The translations under genes and the position numbers were made by a program. From positions 10,287,952-10,351,951 of the forward strand of contig NC_045142.1 in the NCBI RefSeq assembly GCF_008831285.2: DNA of 64,000 nucleotides, read 5' to 3'. The notes under the pieces are model-generated. The model searched no databases, was not told where the DNA came from, and was given only the letters and a program-made list of their open reading frames with translations. Of this stretch, positions 61,801-64,000 are shown piece by piece (position 1 is the stretch's first letter; every line of letters starts with the position of its first letter). This DNA comes from Nymphaea colorata (Eukaryota > Streptophyta > Magnoliopsida > Nymphaeales > Nymphaeaceae).

Positions 61801-63719
61801 GCTCGTAGTATACCACACAGCCTCACCAAGTCTAAAAATCTTCTTTTGGGTCACTATGCTAGATTAGACGCCTTAAGTATCTTTCCAGATAGAAGGCATG
61901 CACCCTCTTCAGCTGATTCCACCTCCCCACTCCAATCGCCAAGACATGTTTGCAGTTTGCACACACCGTACACATGAACCATATAGGTGCAGGCCAAATA
62001 CAAACATTACCTAAATGATGCATGTAAAACACTATGTAAATATAAACATGCATGCAAAGCACTACCCAAATAAACACTACGTAAATACAAACATGCATGC
62101 AAATCACTACGTAAAACAAACATGCATGCAAAACTCTACCTAAATGATCAAATGCCAACATCTTGTTTCTTTTTCTGTCCGTATTGGCAGAAGCCACTCA
62201 AAAGGTGCTATTGAATCCTCTTCTGGGATCTGACTTGGTTACAAAAGAGACTATCTAGTAATAAATCAGTGACACAAAGCAACCAAATTCTTTCAGATAC
62301 TTCCAAGTTCTAAAGAAGCAGCAGCTGATTCAGCAACCAGCAATTAATAAGTAACAGAAGTAGGAACTTTCTTGTTTGCTGTTTCAAAACAAAACAGTCT
62401 CAATAAACTCTTTCTTGTTTGCTGTTTCAAAACAAAACAGTCTCAATAAACTCGAGTTTACATTTTCTATTGCCAGATATTGAGAAAGATAATATGTTTG
62501 ACGCACATCTACAGGAATGAAAAACTGTCCCACATGGTACATAATTTTCAGAAAATGCATCAGAAAGTAATAGCCATAATACGATAGAACTAAAAATCTA
62601 GAGAAAGGAACATGATACTGGTTTATAATATCCTTCGAGTTCTTTTGTAGTGTATATCTGGTAGTACACAAATCACCCCTAAGAAATCCTCTTTTCCCAC
62701 CTCTTATTCATCCAGTCACAGTCTTGCTCCTTCCTTGATATTATAACACGCCCTGGTGTAACAGGAGTAGTGCATGGAAAGATACTCTACAAGCAGCTTC
62801 AAAACTGGCCGGATAACTTTTAGGGATCAAAGTGAGCTAAAGGTCGTGAAGATGTAGTTTGAGAACAATATCACATGGATACTCTTCCCTCAAGTTCTCA
62901 TGGTGATGTTATTCAAACAACTTCCACTGAGATGCTTTCAATGGACTTTTCTTGAGGTGCAAGGTTTTACAAGGCTTTAGACATTATTGTGAATGAATGG
63001 CATGAGCTTCGGCAGAGACGTCCGAATGGAATGAGCTTTGACTAATTTTAGACAGCCAGATATAGGGATTCCTGCCAATTCCACCATCGAGTAGTTTGAA
63101 GTTTGAACCGCATGCTTGTCCATTTTAGTTTGTTTAAAATTAACTATTCGTTATCAGAAAAGGGGATAAACTCAATCAAAATCACGGAAATGTAAAAGGG
63201 CAGAATATCTCCCAGATATTACATGCCAATAATGAATTGCTTTTTGAAATGTCCATTGTCAGCAACGATATAGAACTAGACGAACCCAGACTGGAAGCAT
63301 AGACCGCACGAACTCTGATAAAATCTACTATGGCAGTTGTGTGTCCCGTTGAAAACTTACTTGCCACCAACTAAAAGAGAACCAATAATCTCTGTTAGTC
63401 CCTCTTACTCGTCTTGCAATAAAATAGCAAGTGATCTCTAAATTTTACAACATAATTTTGACCTACATAGTTACATAAAATAGAAAATATGTGCTGGAGA
63501 GGAAGGAACCAGAAATTCCAGATACTGCAGATGAAGGAGATAAACCAAGAAGATATGGCAATAAGAACTTACCGGGACCATAAAAATGATGCGTACTATG
63601 TAACGTTGATAAGTAGGTTCAGTATAATTCACAAGGTGCCTGTATATGTGCCAAACTGCCAAACCAACCGCCACAATAGTACAGGGAAACGCCACCAAAA
63701 TAAAAAGAATCGGAGCCAT
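49477..63719 (-). CDS. LAZ1-homolog / TMEM184-type (DUF300) membrane protein (416 aa)
   Basis: Multi-pass protein of the organic solute transporter alpha/TMEM184 family. Plant LAZ1 proteins are tied to hypersensitive cell death and vacuole integrity. Exons: 63573-63719, 55090-55163, 54695-54844, 54212-54497, 50355-50588, 49477-49836 (1,251 nt, GT-AG, phases match). Landmarks: start MAPILFILVAFPC, NYTEPTYQRYIVRIIFMVP (exon 1), YEAWVIYNFLSLCLAWVGGP (exon 3), RRCKQGALQFVILKP and NPVPKFILIKSVVFLTYWQ (exon 4), YAFPYKEYAGAN (exon 5), FAPTYHDYILYN and RTFVPTGQEMDA (exon 6). Several hydrophobic spans occur in exons 1-5, and the C-terminal tail is hydrophilic. Start: the first ATG in the family-typical context; the open frame upstream has no ATG. 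Length is near that of the short Arabidopsis homologs (about 420 aa). The coding frame is intact. Intron 1 (8.4 kb) carries a full copia element; intron 4 (3.6 kb) carries a truncated one. Confidence 0.93.
51318..51385. repeat. Dispersed repeat, copy B
   Basis: Shares ACCAAACCTATTC, GCTCGGACTCAGAT and GGGATCAC with 17448-17520. It lies in intron 4 of the LAZ1 homolog. The upstream stretch 51220-51260 has CATGTCGACA- and CAGACATGG-type words, possibly part of the same unknown repeat. Confidence 0.6.
51552..51600. repeat. (CT)n microsatellite
   Basis: About 24 CT units within intron 4 of the LAZ1 homolog; on the transcript it is a GA run. Confidence 0.95.
52027..52766 (+). mobile_element. Truncated copia 3' end (RNase H plus LTR)
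   Basis: The plus strand encodes a decayed RNase H: FTDANYVGSVDDRK, ISWSKEQGVVVRSSDKTEYR, then after a frameshift CDNKADIYIVNN and HERTKHTEVDCENIRDMV, KDQVADVF. A purine-rich AAGGAGAAG precedes an LTR starting TATTAAGAAATAAG at 52589 and ending CTACA at 52766. Everything 5' of RNase H is missing. It is antisense to the host gene, in intron 4. Confidence 0.8.
52767..52828. repeat. (AT)n microsatellite abutting the truncated LTR
   Basis: About 31 AT units beginning immediately after the CA terminus of the copia LTR, in intron 4 of the LAZ1 homolog. Confidence 0.95.
55594..56003 (+). other. GC-rich leader of the intronic copia element
   Basis: Starts with the primer-binding site, then about 340 bp of imperfect repeats built from GCCGCCGTC, GTTCCCAGCGCCGC and CAGGAACGCCGCCGCCGT. 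Strongly GC-rich against an AT-rich host. Frames crossing it are open but out of frame with gag and carry no ATG-led domain. Confidence 0.7.
56004..60302 (+). CDS. Copia gag-pol polyprotein, uninterrupted (1,432 aa)
   Basis: Encodes all retrotransposition proteins in one frame. Gag core (about residues 25-230); zinc knuckle CSHCNKVGHSVDFC (253-266); protease site reading IVGSGATHH, where Gly354 (GGC, 57063-57065) replaces the catalytic Asp of D-S-G; integrase with WHERLGH (489 on), CEVC, and Asp549, Asp612, Glu648; reverse transcriptase with QLDVKNAFLNG and YVDD (Asp1111-Asp1112); RNase H with YSDADWAG (Asp1275), AEAEYRA and YCDNKSA. The start is the ATG at 56004; the open frame extends 12 bp further up only with a TTG. 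The stop TAG lies in the 3' LTR, so the last codons overlap the polypurine tract. Apart from the protease residue every motif checked is intact. Confidence 0.95.
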   Translation: MADAAMPKLDDALDTGSNTKGENLPVHVTSIRLNKDNYLSWSAALEIGITSRGRLHYITGEKPAPSKTDSQWPTWALEDSQVKVWIISSVSADIQPLILRKSTAYDMWTVLARMYGRKKRVLRAYQIKRSIYALKQGDLSVASFYAALKTKWEELDYHVNDDWKCGVDHALYWEKEWMDRTFIFLGGLRDEFETIRSQILNCDEIPGIEEVYARIESEEQRRQIMHIDSHQGSSPAAFVSHTSGTGQRPTRRCSHCNKVGHSVDFCWDLHPEKRLVRGRPPPHRRASSVPEPSPGSSNVAKSKLSSDQLRELQAYISRLSTQDDASTSEGAKLAQALVATSDQGNSSLGDWIVGSGATHHMTGDPTMFQEYKLTSGQQRVSMADGSSISVAGKGSLSLLNKYCLHNALHVPNIPVNLLSVSSITKELNCNLIFSADCCFLQDLGTGQKIGIGSAIDGLYRLPVRVASALISATSGQLPGVEARSVIMRWHERLGHLPFQLLRKLFPRMFHSVSLDTFACEVCQLSKHVRASYPISFNKANRPFALVHSDVWGPSGVPTCRGFHYFMTLIDDYSRCTFVYLLKERSEVPNIVKNFVAFVETQFQTTVQAFRTDNAREYVSQSLDDFLRSKGIIHETSCSYTPPQNGVAERKNRHLLNVTRAIMFQRHVPKRYWGDALLTSAHLINRMPTRVLDGHSPYSVLWPTQNPWPLTPRVFGCVCFVHDHSPTLKKLDPRSIKAVFLGYSSTQKGYRCVDPSTSRVYVSRDMTFHEHEAYFPANHLQGECLGDRREEYSSHQLIQFMDFLDYTVSSPSVENVVSEDRDSQMEGGPVEEQSRDHLFGQVYSRKKKDVMEDVDVTNPNLPNLVTSPDDPSPMNEELPIALRKGTRSCTSHPIQRFVSYAKLSKDYKCFVTSLSMAVIPRSVEDARKDRKWLQAMTEEMDALEKNNTWEVVDIPKGTHLVGSKWVFNVKYKPDGTVERYKARLVAKGFSQKYGIDYLETFAPVAKLKTVRVILALAVQKKWRMDQLDVKNAFLNGHLEEEVYMSMPPGYARNGKCCYLKKALYGLKQSPRAWFERLRVVMKTNGYKQGNGDHTLFIKQRNGLVSLLLVYVDDMIVTGDDEGEKRKMKETLAAEFDLKDLGKLRYFLGIEIARSETGLVMSQRKYTLDLLKETGKLGCRPFLTPMESGTRISIKTGTILDEEGKGRYQRLVGKLIYLTLTRPDITYAVGVLSQFMHAPTDCHWKSAERVLGYLKNDPGKGLLYTRQDQLSIEGYSDADWAGCTDTRRSTTGYCIFLGGNLVVWRSKRQEVCSRSSAEAEYRAVAMGVTEMLWLKILLADIGVKMEEKMRMYCDNKSAINLANNPVMHDRTKHVEIDRHFIRERIDSKELILPYMKSEDQVADVLTKSLCTSQFEKNVSKLGMFDMYAKLEGEC
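60966..61855. repeat. Nested tandem duplications in LAZ1-homolog intron 1
   Basis: Sequence of about 370 bp at 60966-61336 recurs about 519 bp downstream (GCCTCACCAAGTCT at 61301 and about 61820; TGCTTGAACCAGAT also paired). Between them a 126-bp unit (TAAAAGC, then ATTAAGTATTTTA) is directly repeated at 61337 and 61463. At least two successive duplication events are needed. Confidence 0.8.
62026..62150. repeat. Imperfect tandem repeat with ACATGCATGCAAA
   Basis: Four or so degenerate units of about 30-45 bp, each with CATGCATG(C/T)AAA and CACTAC(G/C). Intronic, non-coding. Confidence 0.65.
62367..62452. repeat. 43-bp tandem duplication
   Basis: CTTTCTTGTTTGCTGTTTCA begins at 62367 and again at 62410; the two units appear identical. 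Intron 1 of the LAZ1 homolog. Confidence 0.9.
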
Positions 63720-63899
63720 CTGACCTTCTAGCAACAAACCGTCCAAGAACTTGCCCTAGAAAACAAGACACCTACCACGAGAAAGACATTCGGGTTAACA
63801 CCGCCAAACCCAAACTCCACCGTATTCCCAGAGCAGAATCAAAAGCCACCTCAATGATCTCCAACTTCTCTTCTGCCACGCCGAGTCCCTCTAGTCTCT

Positions 63900-63973
63900 T
63901 CAAATGGAAAAAACCGACTCCGGCGTCGCAAGCCCATCATTTCCAGTCGCCGCAAACGTCATGATAAACCCAT
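63900..63973 (-). promoter_or_regulatory. Candidate overlapping upstream ORFs of the LAZ1 homolog
   Basis: Reading the minus strand upstream of the ATG at 63719: a 4-codon frame MGLS-stop (63973-63959) whose stop overlaps the start of a 20-codon frame (ATG at 63962, stop at 63900) through ATGA. A third frame begins with the ATG pair inside the second. Whether this DNA is in the mature transcript is unknown. Confidence 0.35.
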
Positions 63974-64000
63974 CGAGCAGCACATCAAATAAGATCAAAG

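Overview
This is a plant nuclear genomic window, almost certainly from a flowering plant. Multi-exon genes have GT-AG introns, there are many plant-type transposons (Ty1/copia, hAT and Mutator MITEs), and the DNA is AT-rich with long dinucleotide microsatellites. I cannot name the species from sequence alone. All gene models were assembled by hand from splice sites, reading-frame phase and family resemblance; no search was run.

Layout. (1) 1-4.6 kb: transposon debris, starting with an LTR fragment cut by the window edge, then microsatellites and two hAT-type MITEs. (2) 4.6-16.4 kb: a direct tandem pair of complete cathepsin B-like cysteine protease genes, 345 and 346 aa, each with 11 coding exons. 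The fifth exon is a 5-nt microexon. Promoter blocks are also duplicated. A 970-bp Mutator-type element with a perfect 9-bp target duplication lies in intron 7 of the second copy. (3) 17.2-18.8 kb, minus strand: a small four-exon gene for a 120-aa protein of unknown function, invisible to a long-ORF scan. (4) 19-30 kb: gene-poor DNA with hAT MITEs, tandem duplications, a CpG-rich island and a head-to-head inverted pair of decayed F-box-like fragments. (5) 30-40.5 kb: a transposon nest. A badly decayed copia element carries a solo LTR, and 110 bp further on a young 6.9-kb copia element that has near-identical LTRs but four in-frame stops. (6) 44.7-46.8 kb: an intact SPX-domain gene, SPX4-like (phosphate signalling). 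(7) 49.5-63.7 kb, minus strand: a six-exon gene for a 416-aa LAZ1-homolog / TMEM184-type membrane protein, convergent with SPX4. Its intron 4 holds a truncated copia end. Its intron 1 (8.4 kb) holds a complete 5.3-kb copia element with LTRs identical by eye and an uninterrupted 1,432-codon gag-pol, but a mutated protease active site.

The host genes look independent of one another (vacuolar/secretory proteolysis, an unknown small protein, phosphate sensing, an endomembrane protein); nothing suggests a joint pathway. The strongest observations are the microexon that carries the oxyanion-hole glutamine of both proteases, the hidden 120-aa gene, and the two young copia elements whose LTR age does not fit their coding damage. 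I saw no wholly new biological system.
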